Positions 1 through 8,561 of a DNA stretch of 64,000 nucleotides are shown here, piece after piece. A program made the translations under genes and the position numbers. The stretch lies in NCBI RefSeq assembly GCF_014217625.1, contig NZ_CP043641.1, positions 434,001-498,000 of the forward strand, written 5' to 3'. Source of the stretch: Leifsonia shinshuensis (GTDB taxonomy: Bacteria > Actinomycetota > Actinomycetes > Actinomycetales > Microbacteriaceae). The notes beneath the pieces were generated by a model. It saw only the letters and a list, made by a program, of their open reading frames with translations, did not search any database and was not told the origin of the DNA. The stretch's first letter is position 1, and each line of letters begins with the position of its first letter.

Positions 1-184
1 TGACCTCCCGCACGTCGTTTGGAGCGATGAGCGGCCCGCGCCACGCGCCGTACCCGGTGTGGTTGGAGAAGTTCACGGTGTAGACGGGCAGCACCTCCAC
101 CCCGATGCGCTGGAGCGGGAACACGGCGGCGGAGTTGCCCACGTGTCCGTAGGCGACAGCGGACTGGATGGAGAGGATCTTCAT
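1..184 (-). CDS. pdxY: pyridoxal kinase PdxY (3' part beyond left edge)
   Basis: Partial gene entering from the left edge on the minus strand; only its first 61 codons lie in the window. The reading begins [20 protein letters not shown] and continues through [20 protein letters not shown] and TGYGAWRG. This is the N-terminal signature of the ribokinase-fold pyridoxal kinases, in which the AYGHVGNSA segment helps bind pyridoxal. The enzyme phosphorylates pyridoxal to PLP in the salvage pathway. Its ATG lies 17 bases after the stop of pdxR, so pdxR-pdxY look like one minus-strand operon. The gene is too short here for an automatic open-frame caller to report. Identity is confident from the motif; the C-terminal half cannot be assessed. 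Confidence 0.9.
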   Translation of the reverse strand, partial: MKILSIQSAVAYGHVGNSAAVFPLQRIGVEVLPVYTVNFSNHTGYGAWRGPLIAPNDVREV

Positions 185-201
185 CCTTCGATCCTGTCAG
201 A

Positions 202-1536
202 TCAGGAGCGCGGCGCCGACCGTTCGGCCGCTTCCACCAGCTCGTCCACCAGCCGCTCCGCCTCCTCCTCGCCGAGGTCGTGCACCGTGAGCCGCAGGTG
301 GTGGGAGGGCGCGGGATGTCCGCCCAGCAGGAACTCGTCCCCGGTGCGCGCCAGCCAGCCGCGCCGCATCAGCCGCTCGGCGACGATCCTGGCCTCGACC
401 GGCAGCGCCACCCACAGGTTGAGCCCGTCGCCGGCTTCGGTCGGCAGCCCGCGCTCGGTCAGCCGCGCCGCGAAGGCAGCGTTCCGCTCGGCGTAGTGCC
501 GTCCGGCCTCCGTGACCTCCCCGAGCACCGTGTCGTCGGTGAGCTGTGCGAGCACCAGCCGTTGCAGGATGTGGCTCACCCAGGTCGTGCCCGGACTCAG
601 CCGGAAGGCCAGGCGGTCCGCGGTCTCCTCGTCGGTCGCGGCGATCGCGAGGCACATGTCCGGGCCGAGGAACTTCGACACCGAGCGGACCAGCGCGAAG
701 CGGCGGTGGCCCGGGCCGATCAGCGTCTCGTACGGGCGCTGCGACAGCATCGAGAAGTGGTCGTCCTCGATGACGAGCACGTAGGGGTGGTCGGCGAGCA
801 GAGCGCGCAGAGCGGCGGCCCGGGCGGGGGACAGGGTGGCACCGGTCGGGTTCTGCGCCCGCGGCGTGCAGATGATCGCGCGCACCCCGGCGTCGAGCGC
901 GGCGCGGAGGCCGTCGACAGTCATCCCCTCGGCGTCGACCGGCACGGGCACCGCGCGGTAGCCGCCGTGGCGGACCGTGTGGATGCTGGCCAGGAAGCAC
1001 GGGTCCTCCAGCGCGACCGCGTCGTCGCGCAGCAGGGCCTGGGCGAGCAGGCGCTCGACGGCGTCGACGGCGCCGTTGGTGACGGTGATGCGGAGGCCGC
1101 GATCGGGCAGGTCCTCGCGCATCCACGCCAGTGCACGCGCCTCCAGGGCCGGGTCGATCACTGGCTCGCCGTACAGCACCGGCCGTCCGGTCGCGCGCGC
1201 GAGCGCCGAGGAGAGGTCGGGGATGCGGCCGGGGTCGGGGTTGCCCGTCCCGATGTCGCGGAGCACGCTGTCGGCCGCATAGCCCTCCTGGGCGACGGCC
1301 TCCACGCCGGCGATGACCGTTCCGGCGCGGCCGCGTGCGACGACGACGCCCGCCTGGGCGAGCAGCCGGTAGGCGGCGACGGCGGTGTTGCGGTTCACCC
1401 GCAGCTGGGCGGCCAGTTCGCGCACCGGAGGGAGGGCGTCGCCGCGCCGCAGCGCCCCGCGCTCGTGCAGTGCGCGCACGCTCGCCGCGATCTCCGCGGC
1501 GGTCGTGCCCGTGATGACCTGTTCGTCCAATTCCAC
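202..1536 (-). CDS. pdxR: MocR-type PLP-dependent transcriptional regulator PdxR
   Basis: A 444-residue GntR-family regulator of the MocR subclass. Residues about 10-78 form a winged helix-turn-helix (PPVRELAAQLRVNRN, then YRLLAQAGVV). The rest is a fold-type I aminotransferase domain that senses PLP rather than catalysing. The Schiff-base lysine is K288 in the motif SVSKFLGPD, and the PLP-binding stretch VTNGAVDAVERLLAQ is visible. In known actinobacteria PdxR activates pdxST and represses itself. That fits here: the gene diverges from pdxS across 89 bases and is followed by pdxY. The GTG start has a GGGAG ribosome site and a TAGACT -10 candidate upstream. Function is assigned by architecture and context. 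Confidence 0.9.
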   Translation of the reverse strand: MELDEQVITGTTAAEIAASVRALHERGALRRGDALPPVRELAAQLRVNRNTAVAAYRLLAQAGVVVARGRAGTVIAGVEAVAQEGYAADSVLRDIGTGNPDPGRIPDLSSALARATGRPVLYGEPVIDPALEARALAWMREDLPDRGLRITVTNGAVDAVERLLAQALLRDDAVALEDPCFLASIHTVRHGGYRAVPVPVDAEGMTVDGLRAALDAGVRAIICTPRAQNPTGATLSPARAAALRALLADHPYVLVIEDDHFSMLSQRPYETLIGPGHRRFALVRSVSKFLGPDMCLAIAATDEETADRLAFRLSPGTTWVSHILQRLVLAQLTDDTVLGEVTEAGRHYAERNAAFAARLTERGLPTEAGDGLNLWVALPVEARIVAERLMRRGWLARTGDEFLLGGHPAPSHHLRLTVHDLGEEEAERLVDELVEAAERSAPRS

Positions 1537-1591
1537 TCCCCGGCGTCGAGTCTAACCAGCCCTCAGGAGGATGCTATCGTTCGGCATAGGC

Positions 1592-1605
1592 CAAAACAGT
1601 TTTTG
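1592..1605. promoter_or_regulatory. candidate PdxR operator (inverted repeat)
   Basis: CAAAA-CAGT-TTTTG is a perfect 5-base inverted repeat inside an unusually A/T-rich patch of the 89-base pdxR/pdxS divergent intergenic region. It sits about 20 bases before the pdxS start. Assignment as a PdxR site is inference from position and symmetry only. Confidence 0.35.
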
Positions 1606-1625
1606 TACCGCACGAGAGGGCGATC

Positions 1626-2528
1626 ATGACAGTCACAGAACAGGGCACCGCCACGGGGTCGAGCCGGGTCAAGCGCGGCCTGGCCGAGATGCTGAAGGGC
1701 GGCGTCATCATGGACGTCGTCACGCCGGAGCAGGCCCGCATCGCCGAGGACGCCGGCGCCGTCGCCGTCATGGCGCTGGAGCGCGTCCCCGCCGACATCC
1801 GCGCGCAGGGCGGCGTCGCCCGGATGAGCGACCCCGACCTGATCGAGGCCATCATCGCGGAGGTCTCCATCCCGGTCATGGCGAAGGCCCGCATCGGCCA
1901 CTTCGTCGAGGCCCAGGTGCTGCAGGCGCTGGACGTCGACTACATCGACGAGTCCGAAGTGCTCTCGCCCGCCGACTACGTCAACCACATCGACAAGTGG
2001 CAGTTCACCGTCCCGTTCGTCTGCGGCGCGACCAACCTCGGTGAGGCCCTGCGCCGTATCAACGAGGGCGCTGCCATGATCCGCTCCAAGGGCGAGGCCG
2101 GCACCGGCGACGTCTCGGAGGCGACCAAGCACATCCGCAAGATCACCTCGGAGATCAACGCGCTGAAGTCGATGACCCGCGACGAGCTCTACGTCGCCGC
2201 CAAGGACCTCCAGGCGCCGTACGAGCTGGTCGCCGAGATCGCCGAGACCGGCAAGCTCCCGGTCGTGCTCTTCACCGCGGGCGGCGTGGCCACCCCGGCC
2301 GACGCGGCGATGATGATGCAGCTCGGCGCCGACGGCGTGTTCGTCGGCTCCGGCATCTTCAAGTCGGGCAACCCTGAGCAGCGCGCGGCCGCGATCGTCA
2401 AGGCGACCACGTTCTACGACGACCCGCAGGTCATCGCGGAGGTCTCGCGGGGCCTCGGCGAGGCCATGGTCGGCATCAACGTCTCCGACCTCGCCGCGCC
2501 GCACCGCCTCGCCGAGCGTGGCTGGTAA
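1626..2528 (+). CDS. pdxS: pyridoxal 5'-phosphate synthase lyase subunit PdxS
   Basis: A 300-residue (beta/alpha)8 barrel that joins ribose 5-phosphate, glyceraldehyde 3-phosphate and ammonia into PLP. Catalytic residues of the family are present: D30 (in MDVVTPEQA), K87 (MAKARIGHF) and K155 ([10 protein letters not shown]). The glycine-rich phosphate loops ([24 protein letters not shown]) are also there. Length is normal. The ATG follows GAGGGCG at a good ribosome-site distance. pdxT starts 11 bases before the pdxS stop, so the two are translationally coupled, matching the PdxS12:PdxT12 complex. Likely controlled by the divergent pdxR. Confidence 0.98.
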   Translation: MTVTEQGTATGSSRVKRGLAEMLKGGVIMDVVTPEQARIAEDAGAVAVMALERVPADIRAQGGVARMSDPDLIEAIIAEVSIPVMAKARIGHFVEAQVLQALDVDYIDESEVLSPADYVNHIDKWQFTVPFVCGATNLGEALRRINEGAAMIRSKGEAGTGDVSEATKHIRKITSEINALKSMTRDELYVAAKDLQAPYELVAEIAETGKLPVVLFTAGGVATPADAAMMMQLGADGVFVGSGIFKSGNPEQRAAAIVKATTFYDDPQVIAEVSRGLGEAMVGINVSDLAAPHRLAERGW

Positions 2529-3153
2529 CGCGGACATCGCCGGCCTCCGCGTCGGCGTCCTGGCCCTGCAGGGAGACTTCCGCGAGCACCTCGCGGTCCT
2601 GCGGGGCCTCGGCGCCGACGCCGTCCCCGTCCGCCGGGCGGAGGAGCTGGAGCGCATCGACGGCCTCGTCATCCCGGGCGGCGAGTCCAGCGTCATGGAC
2701 AAGCTGTCGCGCGCGTTCGGCGTCGCAGAGCCGCTGAAGGCGGCCATCGCCGCCGGGTTGCCGGTCTACGGCACCTGCGCGGGGCTGATCATGCTCGCGG
2801 ACGCGATCGTGGACGGGATCGCCGGCCAGCAGAGCCTCGGCGGCCTGGACGTCGCCGTGCGCCGCAACGCCTTCGGCTCGCAGGTGGACTCGTTCGAGAC
2901 CGACCTGGACATCCCGCAGCTCGGCGACGAGCCGGTGCACGCGGTGTTCATCCGCGCGCCGATCGTGGAGAGCGTGGGGGAGAAGGCGACCGTGCTGGCG
3001 CGCGTGCCGGACGGCCGCGTCGTCGCCGTCGAGCAGGGCGACCTCCTCGGCACGTCGTTCCACCCCGAGATCACCGGGGACACGCGGTTCCACGCGTACT
3101 TCTTGGACAAGGTGCGGGCCCGCGCGGCCGCTCGGGTGGACGCCGCGGTCTGA
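2518..3153 (+). CDS. pdxT: pyridoxal 5'-phosphate synthase glutaminase subunit PdxT
   Basis: A 211-residue class I glutamine amidotransferase that releases ammonia for channelling into PdxS. The triad is visible: nucleophile C87 (YGTCAGL) and H182/E184 (SFHPEITGD). The GGESSV oxyanion/substrate loop (residues 54-59) is also present. The GTG start lies inside the end of pdxS, an 11-base overlap; no other start gives the conserved [12 protein letters not shown] opening at the right distance. The gene ends 39 bases before the next gene, which has its own promoter-like hexamer. Confidence 0.97.
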   Translation: MAGNADIAGLRVGVLALQGDFREHLAVLRGLGADAVPVRRAEELERIDGLVIPGGESSVMDKLSRAFGVAEPLKAAIAAGLPVYGTCAGLIMLADAIVDGIAGQQSLGGLDVAVRRNAFGSQVDSFETDLDIPQLGDEPVHAVFIRAPIVESVGEKATVLARVPDGRVVAVEQGDLLGTSFHPEITGDTRFHAYFLDKVRARAAARVDAAV

Positions 3154-3180
3154 GGATGGTGCTGGCGCGCCGCGGTCACT

Positions 3181-3186
3181 TATGAT
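3181..3186 (+). promoter_or_regulatory. -10 hexamer TATGAT, leaderless start
   Basis: TATGAT ends 6 bases before the GTG at 3193, the spacing expected if transcription begins at or next to the start codon. There is no ribosome-binding site before that GTG, so a leaderless mRNA is the simplest reading. Confidence 0.5.
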
Positions 3187-3192
3187 CGCGGC

Positions 3193-4854
3193 GTGCCGAC
3201 GCCTCCCGCCGAGCGGCCGCCGTTCCGGGTCCCGGTCGGCACCGCGGCCAACCCCGTCCTGGAGCAGGACGCGCTCGCCCGCCTGATGGCGCTCGGCGAG
3301 CCGGAGGAGTTCGCCGTGGGGGACTCGCTGTTCCGCGCCGGCGACGAGGAGCTCGACTTCTTCGTCATGGAGTCCGGCCGGGTCGACATCGTCCGGGAGG
3401 CCACCGGGACCTCGCCGGCGCGCGTCGTCGCCCAGTGGCAGGCCGGCGAGTTCCTCGGCGAGCTGAGCATGCTGACCGGCCAGGCGTCGCTGCTCACCGC
3501 CCGCATCGTCGAGCCGAGCCGAGTGCGCCGCATCCCGAACGCGGTGTTCAAGCAGCTCATGTCGAACGACGGCGAGCTGTCGGAGACGCTGCTCGCCGCC
3601 TTCCGCGCGCGGCGCCGCCTGCTCATGGCCGCCGCCGACCGCACGACCCAGATCTTCGGCACCGAGGGCTCGGCGGCCGCGATGGCCCTGCGCCGCTACG
3701 CCGCCCGGATGGAGCTGCCGCACCGCTGGACGGACGTCTCGACCGAGGCCGGCCGGCAGGCGCTGGAGTCCTCCGAGCACGCCGGCCTCGCCCTCCCGCT
3801 CGTCGTCTCCCGCGGCGCGGTGATCGGCGCCGCGACCCCGCTCGCGCTCGCGGAGGCGGTCGGGCTGGCGTACCGGTACCGGGACGGCGACGAGTTCGAC
3901 CTGGTCGTCGTCGGCGCCGGGCCCGCCGGGCTCGCCGCGGGCATCTACGGCGCCTCGGAGGGGCTGCGCACCCTCGTGCTCGACGCCCTCGCGCCCGGCG
4001 GCCAGGCGGCGGCGAGCTCCCGGATCGAGAACTACCTCGGCTTCCCGTCCGGCGTCTCCGGCGCCGAGATCACCGAGCTCGGCCTGGTGCAGGCGCTGAA
4101 GTTCGGCGTGCGGCTGTCGGCGCCCGCGGAGGTGACGGCGCTGTCGCCGCGCGAGGGAGGCCACGAACTGACGCTGGCGGAGGGCGACGCCATCCGCGCC
4201 CGGGCCATCGTCGTCGCGACCGGAGCGCGCTACCGCCGCCTCCCGCTGGAGCGCTGGGCGGACTTCGAGGGCGGCAGCATCTTCTTCGCGACGACCGAGC
4301 TGGAGGCCAGGACGGTCGACCGCCGCCCCGCGGTCGTCGTGGGCGGCGCGAACTCCGCGGGCCAGGCCGCGCTCTACCTCGCCGAGCTCGGCAGCGAGGT
4401 CGCGCTGGTCGTCCGCGGCGGGGACATCGCGGCCAAGATGTCCACCTACCTGGTCGACCGGGTCCGGTCGCACGAGCGGATCACGGTGCACACGTCGTCC
4501 GACGTGACGGCGCTGCACGGCGGCGACCAGCTGGAGGCCGTCACCCTGACCTCCTCCGCCACCGGGGCCGACGAGCGCGTCCCCGCCGCTGCGCTGTTCT
4601 GCTTCGTGGGCGCCGAGCCGCGGGCGTCGTGGCTGAGCGGGGCGGCCGTGGACGGCAGCGGCTTCCTGCTGACGGATGTCGACCTCCCGCCGGCCGTGGG
4701 CGCCGAGCGCGGGCCGCTCCCGTTCGAGACCAGCGTGGTCGGCGTCTTCGCCGCGGGCGACGTGCGGCACGGCTCGATGAAGCGCATCGCCGCGGCGGTC
4801 GGGGAGGGCGCGAGCGCCGTCGCGTCCGTACACCGGGCGCTGGCGGGGGCGTAG
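3193..4854 (+). CDS. cyclic-nucleotide-binding domain fused to thioredoxin-reductase-like FAD/NAD(P) oxidoreductase
   Basis: A 553-residue protein in three parts. Residues about 21-140 resemble a cNMP-binding beta-roll (GDSLFRAGDEELDFFVMESG, then GEFLGELSMLTGQ). The phosphate-binding cassette keeps E90, but the usual arginine position reads S99. Residues about 152-228 look like a thioredoxin fold without cysteines. From 236 a class II pyridine-nucleotide reductase begins, with FAD motif GAGPAG (241-246) and a second Rossmann motif VVVGGANSAGQAA for NAD(P)H. The CxxC of true thioredoxin reductases is missing: the segment reads FFATTELEA. It may reduce a protein or ferredoxin partner rather than thioredoxin. 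The domain order is known in actinobacteria; physiological role and ligand are unknown. It stands alone between pdxT and yebC. Confidence 0.85.
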   Translation: MPTPPAERPPFRVPVGTAANPVLEQDALARLMALGEPEEFAVGDSLFRAGDEELDFFVMESGRVDIVREATGTSPARVVAQWQAGEFLGELSMLTGQASLLTARIVEPSRVRRIPNAVFKQLMSNDGELSETLLAAFRARRRLLMAAADRTTQIFGTEGSAAAMALRRYAARMELPHRWTDVSTEAGRQALESSEHAGLALPLVVSRGAVIGAATPLALAEAVGLAYRYRDGDEFDLVVVGAGPAGLAAGIYGASEGLRTLVLDALAPGGQAAASSRIENYLGFPSGVSGAEITELGLVQALKFGVRLSAPAEVTALSPREGGHELTLAEGDAIRARAIVVATGARYRRLPLERWADFEGGSIFFATTELEARTVDRRPAVVVGGANSAGQAALYLAELGSEVALVVRGGDIAAKMSTYLVDRVRSHERITVHTSSDVTALHGGDQLEAVTLTSSATGADERVPAAALFCFVGAEPRASWLSGAAVDGSGFLLTDVDLPPAVGAERGPLPFETSVVGVFAAGDVRHGSMKRIAAAVGEGASAVASVHRALAGA

Positions 4855-4869
4855 AGCTCGCGCGGAGCG

Positions 4870-4916
4870 CCGCGCCTTCGGGCCGGCCGCGCCTTCGGGA
4901 GGGCCGCGCCTTCGGG
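4870..4916. repeat. three tandem 17-base repeats with CCGCGCCTTCGGG core
   Basis: The 13-base core CCGCGCCTTCGGG recurs at 4870, 4887 and 4904, an exact 17-base period, in the gap between the reductase gene and yebC. The last copy can fold as CGCCT-TCGGG-AGGCG, so the array may also act as a weak transcription terminator for the upstream gene. Confidence 0.7.
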
Positions 4917-4935
4917 AGGCGTGGGGCCGAGGCAT

Positions 4936-4941
4936 TATTAT
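4936..4941 (+). promoter_or_regulatory. yebC -10 hexamer TATTAT
   Basis: TATTAT in an otherwise GC-rich gap, followed after about 22 bases by the AGGGAG ribosome-binding site (4964-4969) of yebC. It is the likely promoter of the yebC-ruvCAB operon. No clear -35 element is visible. Confidence 0.5.
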
Positions 4942-4974
4942 GGACAGGTTCAACCGCAACTCGAGGGAGCACCA

Positions 4975-5736
4975 GTGTCCGGGCATTCCAAGTGGGCAAC
5001 GACCAAGCACAAGAAGGCCGTCATCGACGCCCGCCGCGCCAAGTCGTTCGCCAAGCTCATCAAGAACATCGAGGTCGCGGCGAAGACCGGCGGCGCCGAC
5101 CTGTCCGGCAACCCGACGCTGGTCGACGCGGTCCAGAAGGCCAAGAAGACCTCGGTCCCCAACGACAACATCGACCGCGCCATCAAGCGCGGCGCCGGCC
5201 TCACCGGCGAGTCGATCGAGTACACGACGATCATGTACGAGGGCTACGGCCCGGGCGGCGTCGCCCTCATGATCGAGTGCCTCACCGACAACAAGAACCG
5301 CGCAGCCGCCGAGGTCCGCACCGCGATGACGCGCAACGGCGGCACCATGGCCGACCCGGGCAGCGTCGCCTACAACTTCCACCGCAAGGGCGTCATCGTC
5401 GTCCCGCACGCCGACGGCGTGGATGAGGACACCGTCCTCACCGCCGTCCTCGACGCGGGCGCCGAGGAGGTCACCGACCGCGGCGAGAGCTTCGAGGTGC
5501 TGACCGAGGCCACCGATCTGGTCGCCGCGCGCACCGCGCTGCAGGACGCCGGCATCGACTACGACTCCGCCGACGCCGAGTTCGTCGCCACGGTCAACGT
5601 GGAGGCCGACGCCGAGCTGGCGCGCAAGGTCTTCCGCCTGATCGACGCCCTGGAGGACTCGGACGACGTGCAGAACGTCTACACGAACCTCGACCTCACG
5701 CCCGAGGTGCAGGCGCAGCTCGAAGACGACGAGTAA
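4975..5736 (+). CDS. yebC: YebC/PmpR-family regulatory/translation protein
   Basis: A 253-residue TACO1/YebC family protein. It opens with the family hallmark [14 protein letters not shown] and contains [33 protein letters not shown] and [13 protein letters not shown]. YebC proteins have been described both as DNA-binding regulators and, more recently, as factors helping ribosomes through proline stretches; the sequence does not discriminate. The GTG at 4975 is preferred over an upstream in-frame GTG at 4921 because it gives the conserved N-terminus and is preceded by AGGGAG 5 bases upstream. It leads the yebC-ruvC-ruvA-ruvB cluster, a widespread arrangement. Confidence 0.95.
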   Translation: MSGHSKWATTKHKKAVIDARRAKSFAKLIKNIEVAAKTGGADLSGNPTLVDAVQKAKKTSVPNDNIDRAIKRGAGLTGESIEYTTIMYEGYGPGGVALMIECLTDNKNRAAAEVRTAMTRNGGTMADPGSVAYNFHRKGVIVVPHADGVDEDTVLTAVLDAGAEEVTDRGESFEVLTEATDLVAARTALQDAGIDYDSADAEFVATVNVEADAELARKVFRLIDALEDSDDVQNVYTNLDLTPEVQAQLEDDE

Positions 5737-5745
5737 GGCGCCGAG

Positions 5746-6351
5746 ATGACGATCCGGGTGCTCGGCATCGACCCGGGTCTGACGCGGTGCGGCGTGGGCG
5801 TCGTGGACGTCCGTCCCGACCGCAAGGCCGCCCTCGTGGAGGTCACCGTCATCCGCACGCCCGCCGACATGCCGCTCGAGCAGCGGCTGTTGGCGGTCGG
5901 CACCGGTATCGACGAGCTGCTCGACGCCCACCGCCCGGACGTCGTGGCGATCGAGCGCGTCTTCGCGCAGCACAACCTCCGCACCGTGATGGGCGTCGCC
6001 CAGGTGAGTGGGGTCGCCCTGCACGCGGCCGCCCGCCGCGGCCTCCGCGTCGCCCTGCACACGCCGAGCGAGGTGAAGGCCGCGATCACCGGATACGGCT
6101 CGGCGGACAAGAAGCAGGTCCAGGCGATGGTCGCTCGAATCCTCGGCCTCGCCGAGGCGCCGAAGCCGGCGGACGCCGCGGACGCCCTCGCGATCGCGAT
6201 CTGCCACGCCTGGCGCGGCGCGCCGGCGGCCGACGGGGGAGCCGCGGGAGCGGGTTCGCCGGCCACCGGCCAGACCCCGGCGCAGGCCGCGTGGCTCGCC
6301 GCCGAGCGCTCCGCCCGGACGTCGGCCGTTCCCCGTAGGCTGGCCAGGTGA
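5746..6351 (+). CDS. ruvC: Holliday junction endodeoxyribonuclease RuvC
   Basis: A 201-residue RNase H-fold nuclease that resolves Holliday junctions by symmetric cuts, acting with RuvAB. The four acidic metal ligands are visible: D9 ([10 protein letters not shown]), E70 (AIERVF), and D143 and D146 (ADAADALA). The C-terminus carries about 35 extra, Ala/Gly-rich residues beyond the usual end. It starts 9 bases after yebC and overlaps the ruvA start by 4 bases (GTGA), implying translational coupling. Confidence 0.97.
   Translation: MTIRVLGIDPGLTRCGVGVVDVRPDRKAALVEVTVIRTPADMPLEQRLLAVGTGIDELLDAHRPDVVAIERVFAQHNLRTVMGVAQVSGVALHAAARRGLRVALHTPSEVKAAITGYGSADKKQVQAMVARILGLAEAPKPADAADALAIAICHAWRGAPAADGGAAGAGSPATGQTPAQAAWLAAERSARTSAVPRRLAR
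6336..6341 (+). promoter_or_regulatory. -10 hexamer TAGGCT inside ruvC, leaderless ruvA start
   Basis: TAGGCT ends 6 bases before the ruvA GTG at 6348. It has the same geometry as the other leaderless candidates in this window, and would let ruvAB be transcribed apart from yebC-ruvC. Confidence 0.4.
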
Positions 6352-6986
6352 TCTCCTCCCTCCGCGGCACCGTCCTCTCTGCGAGCGGCGGCACCGCCGT
6401 GATCGAGGTGGGCGGCGTCGGCTTCGCCGTGACGCTCACCCCCGACCACGTGCTCTCGCTGCGCGTCGGCGACGAGGCGTTCGTGTTCACGTCCCTCATC
6501 GTCCGGGAGGACGCCCTCCAGCTCTTCGGCTTCGCCGACCTCGACCAGCTCCAGGTCTTCGAACTGCTCAACGGCGTGTCCGGGGTCGGCCCGAAGTCCG
6601 CGATCGGCGTGCTGTCCGTGCTCAGCCCCGATCAGGTCGCCGACGCGGTCGCAGCCGACGACGACGCGCCGTTCCGCAAGGTGTCCGGCATCGGCCCGAA
6701 GACCGCCAAGCTCATCGTCGTCTCGCTCACCGGCAAGCTCGCCGCCGCCCGGCGGGCCCCCGCACGCGCGGTGAAGGCCACGGGCGCGCGCTCCAGCGTC
6801 CCCGACAGCGTGATCGTCGCCCTGGTCGGCCTCGGCTGGCCGGAGAAGATCGCGGCGGAGGCCGTGTCCGACGTCGTCGCCGAGACCGACGAGAGCGCGC
6901 GTGACTCCGTCCAGGCCCTGCTCCGGCTGTCCCTCGCGCGCCTCGGCCCGGCCGGGGCCGGCGCGGCGAGCGGGGCCGCCCGATGA
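6348..6986 (+). CDS. ruvA: Holliday junction branch migration protein RuvA
   Basis: A 212-residue tetrameric junction-binding subunit that targets RuvB to four-way junctions. The N-terminal OB-like domain starts [20 protein letters not shown]. Tandem helix-hairpin-helix motifs follow ([16 protein letters not shown] and [16 protein letters not shown]), then a C-terminal RuvB-contacting domain ([18 protein letters not shown]). The GTG start overlaps the ruvC stop and its own stop overlaps ruvB as ATGA. A candidate internal promoter lies at 6336. Confidence 0.97.
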   Translation: MISSLRGTVLSASGGTAVIEVGGVGFAVTLTPDHVLSLRVGDEAFVFTSLIVREDALQLFGFADLDQLQVFELLNGVSGVGPKSAIGVLSVLSPDQVADAVAADDDAPFRKVSGIGPKTAKLIVVSLTGKLAAARRAPARAVKATGARSSVPDSVIVALVGLGWPEKIAAEAVSDVVAETDESARDSVQALLRLSLARLGPAGAGAASGAAR

Positions 6987-8035
6987 GCGACGACCTCACC
7001 GCGCCGGAGCTCGAGTCGGAGTCGGAGCTCGCGTTCGAGGGCGCGTTGCGGCCGCGCACGCTGTCCGAGTTCGTCGGGCAGGCGAAGGTCCGCGGCCAGC
7101 TCCAGCTGCTGCTGACGGCCGCGAAGATGCAGGAGCGGACGGCCGACCACATCCTCCTCGCCGGTCCTCCCGGGCTCGGCAAGACCACGCTCGCGATGAT
7201 CGTCGCGCACGAGAGCGAGCGGCCGCTGCGACTCTCCAGCGGCCCCGCCATCCAGCACGCCGGCGACCTCGCCGCGCTGCTGTCGTCGCTGACGCCGGGG
7301 GAGGTGCTGTTCATCGACGAGATCCACCGCATGGCGCGCTCGGCGGAGGAGATGCTCTACCTCGCGATGGAGGACTTCCGCATCGACATCATGGTCGGCA
7401 AGGGCGCGGGCGCCACGTCCATCCCGCTCGACCTCGCGCCGTTCACGCTCGTCGGGGCCACCACGCGCTCCGGCCTGCTGCCGAATCCGCTCCGCGACCG
7501 CTTCGGCTTCACCGCCCACCTGGAGTTCTACGACGAGGTCGAGCTGACGCAGGTGCTCACCCGCGCCGCGACGATGCTCGACTTCGAGATCGACCGCGAG
7601 GCCCTGGCGGAGATCGCCGGCCGCTGCCGGGGCACCCCGCGCATCGCCAACCGGCTGCTGCGCCGGGTGCGCGACTACGCCCTGGTGCACGGCGGCCGCG
7701 CCGACGTGGATGCCGTCCAGGCCGCGCTGGAGCTCTACGACGTCGACCCGCTCGGCCTCGACCGCCTCGACCGCGCCGTGCTGCACGCCATCCTGGAGCG
7801 CTTCGAGGGCGGTCCGGTCGGCCTCAACACCCTCGCGGTGTCGGTCGGAGAGGAGGCGGAGACCATCGAATCGGTGGTCGAGCCGTTCCTGGTCCGCATC
7901 GGGCTGCTGTCCCGGACGCCGCGCGGTCGTGTCGCCACACCGGCGGCCTGGCGGCACTTCGGGCTGTCCAGCCCTCGACCTGGGGGTGAACGACAAGGCC
8001 ACTCACAGCAACCGTCCCTGATGGATGACCTATAA
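6983..8035 (+). CDS. ruvB: Holliday junction branch migration ATPase RuvB
   Basis: A 350-residue AAA+ hexameric motor driving branch migration. Walker A is GPPGLGKTT (61-69) and Walker B is LFIDEIHR (D112/E113). Sensor 1 is GATTRSGLL, the arginine finger region is NPLRDRFGF, and the C-terminal winged helix begins [13 protein letters not shown]. Length is typical, with a short extra tail ending in SLMDDL. It overlaps ruvA by 4 bases. A perfect TATAAT box for the next transcription unit sits over its stop codon. Confidence 0.98.
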   Translation: MSDDLTAPELESESELAFEGALRPRTLSEFVGQAKVRGQLQLLLTAAKMQERTADHILLAGPPGLGKTTLAMIVAHESERPLRLSSGPAIQHAGDLAALLSSLTPGEVLFIDEIHRMARSAEEMLYLAMEDFRIDIMVGKGAGATSIPLDLAPFTLVGATTRSGLLPNPLRDRFGFTAHLEFYDEVELTQVLTRAATMLDFEIDREALAEIAGRCRGTPRIANRLLRRVRDYALVHGGRADVDAVQAALELYDVDPLGLDRLDRAVLHAILERFEGGPVGLNTLAVSVGEEAETIESVVEPFLVRIGLLSRTPRGRVATPAAWRHFGLSSPRPGGERQGHSQQPSLMDDL

Positions 8036-8036
8036 T
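8031..8036 (+). promoter_or_regulatory. yajC-secDF promoter -10 TATAAT
   Basis: This is a perfect TATAAT, the only exact consensus -10 I noted in the window. It overlaps the ruvB stop and lies 58 bases before the yajC ATG. It probably drives the yajC-secD-secF unit. The -35 region is not consensus-like. Confidence 0.55.
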
Positions 8037-8094
8037 TCAAGCTGGCCATTCGCGCCATACCCCCTTGACTTCACCGGAAGGTTCGGCTTACTTC

Positions 8095-8496
8095 ATGGAT
8101 CCGTTGACCATTGTGATGGTCGTCATTCTGGCGGCCCTCGTCTTCTTCATGTTCCGCAACAGCCGCAAGCGGCGTAAGGAGCAGGACGAGACGCGTTCGA
8201 AGATGGTGCCCGGCGCCGAGGTGATGACCAACTTCGGCCTGTACGGCACCCTGGTTTCCGTCAACGAGGACGACAACACCGCCGTCATCGAGACCAGCCC
8301 GGGCCACGAGGTGAAGGTGCACCGCCAGGTGCTCGCCCGCGTCGTGGAGCCGAAGACCACCGAGACCGACGACACCGAGGTCGCGGGCCCGGAGCTCAAC
8401 GAGGACCACGCCATCACGGCGGACTCGTCCGCTCCGGAATTCGGCGAGCGGATCGACGACGCGCCGAAGAAGCCCGGCGCGAAGAGCGACGACTGA
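8095..8496 (+). CDS. yajC: preprotein translocase accessory subunit YajC
   Basis: A 133-residue single-pass membrane protein of the SecDF-YajC complex. Residues about 5-21 form the membrane helix (TIVMVVILAALVFFMF), followed by the basic NSRKRRKEQ segment. The conserved soluble fold follows (MVPGAEVMTNFGLYGTLVS, then EVKVHRQVLARVVE), ending in an acidic low-complexity tail. The ATG at 8095 gives the usual MDPLTIVM opening; an in-frame TTG at 8065 would add ten unconserved residues. secD follows after 65 bases. Confidence 0.95.
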   Translation: MDPLTIVMVVILAALVFFMFRNSRKRRKEQDETRSKMVPGAEVMTNFGLYGTLVSVNEDDNTAVIETSPGHEVKVHRQVLARVVEPKTTETDDTEVAGPELNEDHAITADSSAPEFGERIDDAPKKPGAKSDD

Positions 8497-8510
8497 TAGC
8501 ATCCCTGTGC

Positions 8511-8535
8511 TCCGCGCGCCGAGAGGGTGCGCGGA
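8511..8535 (+). other. hairpin in yajC-secD spacer
   Basis: TCCGCGC (8511-8517) and GCGCGGA (8529-8535) form a 7-base stem with an 11-base loop, between yajC and the secD GTG at 8562. A TAGCAT hexamer (8497-8502) lies just before it. It may be a leader structure or partial attenuator; the function is not known. Confidence 0.35.
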
Positions 8536-8561
8536 TCGCTCGTAGAAAGCTGAGTTCCTAG

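Noticed and set aside
4921..4974. Upstream GTG for yebC adding 18 residues
   Set aside because: The extra residues are unconserved, and the TATTAT promoter and AGGGAG ribosome site lie inside this stretch.
2476..6207. A 1243-codon open frame on the minus strand
   Set aside because: Antisense to pdxT, the reductase fusion, yebC and ruvC; low-complexity composition and no motif.
8065..8094. TTG start for yajC
   Set aside because: ATG 8095 yields the conserved short N-terminus directly before the membrane helix.
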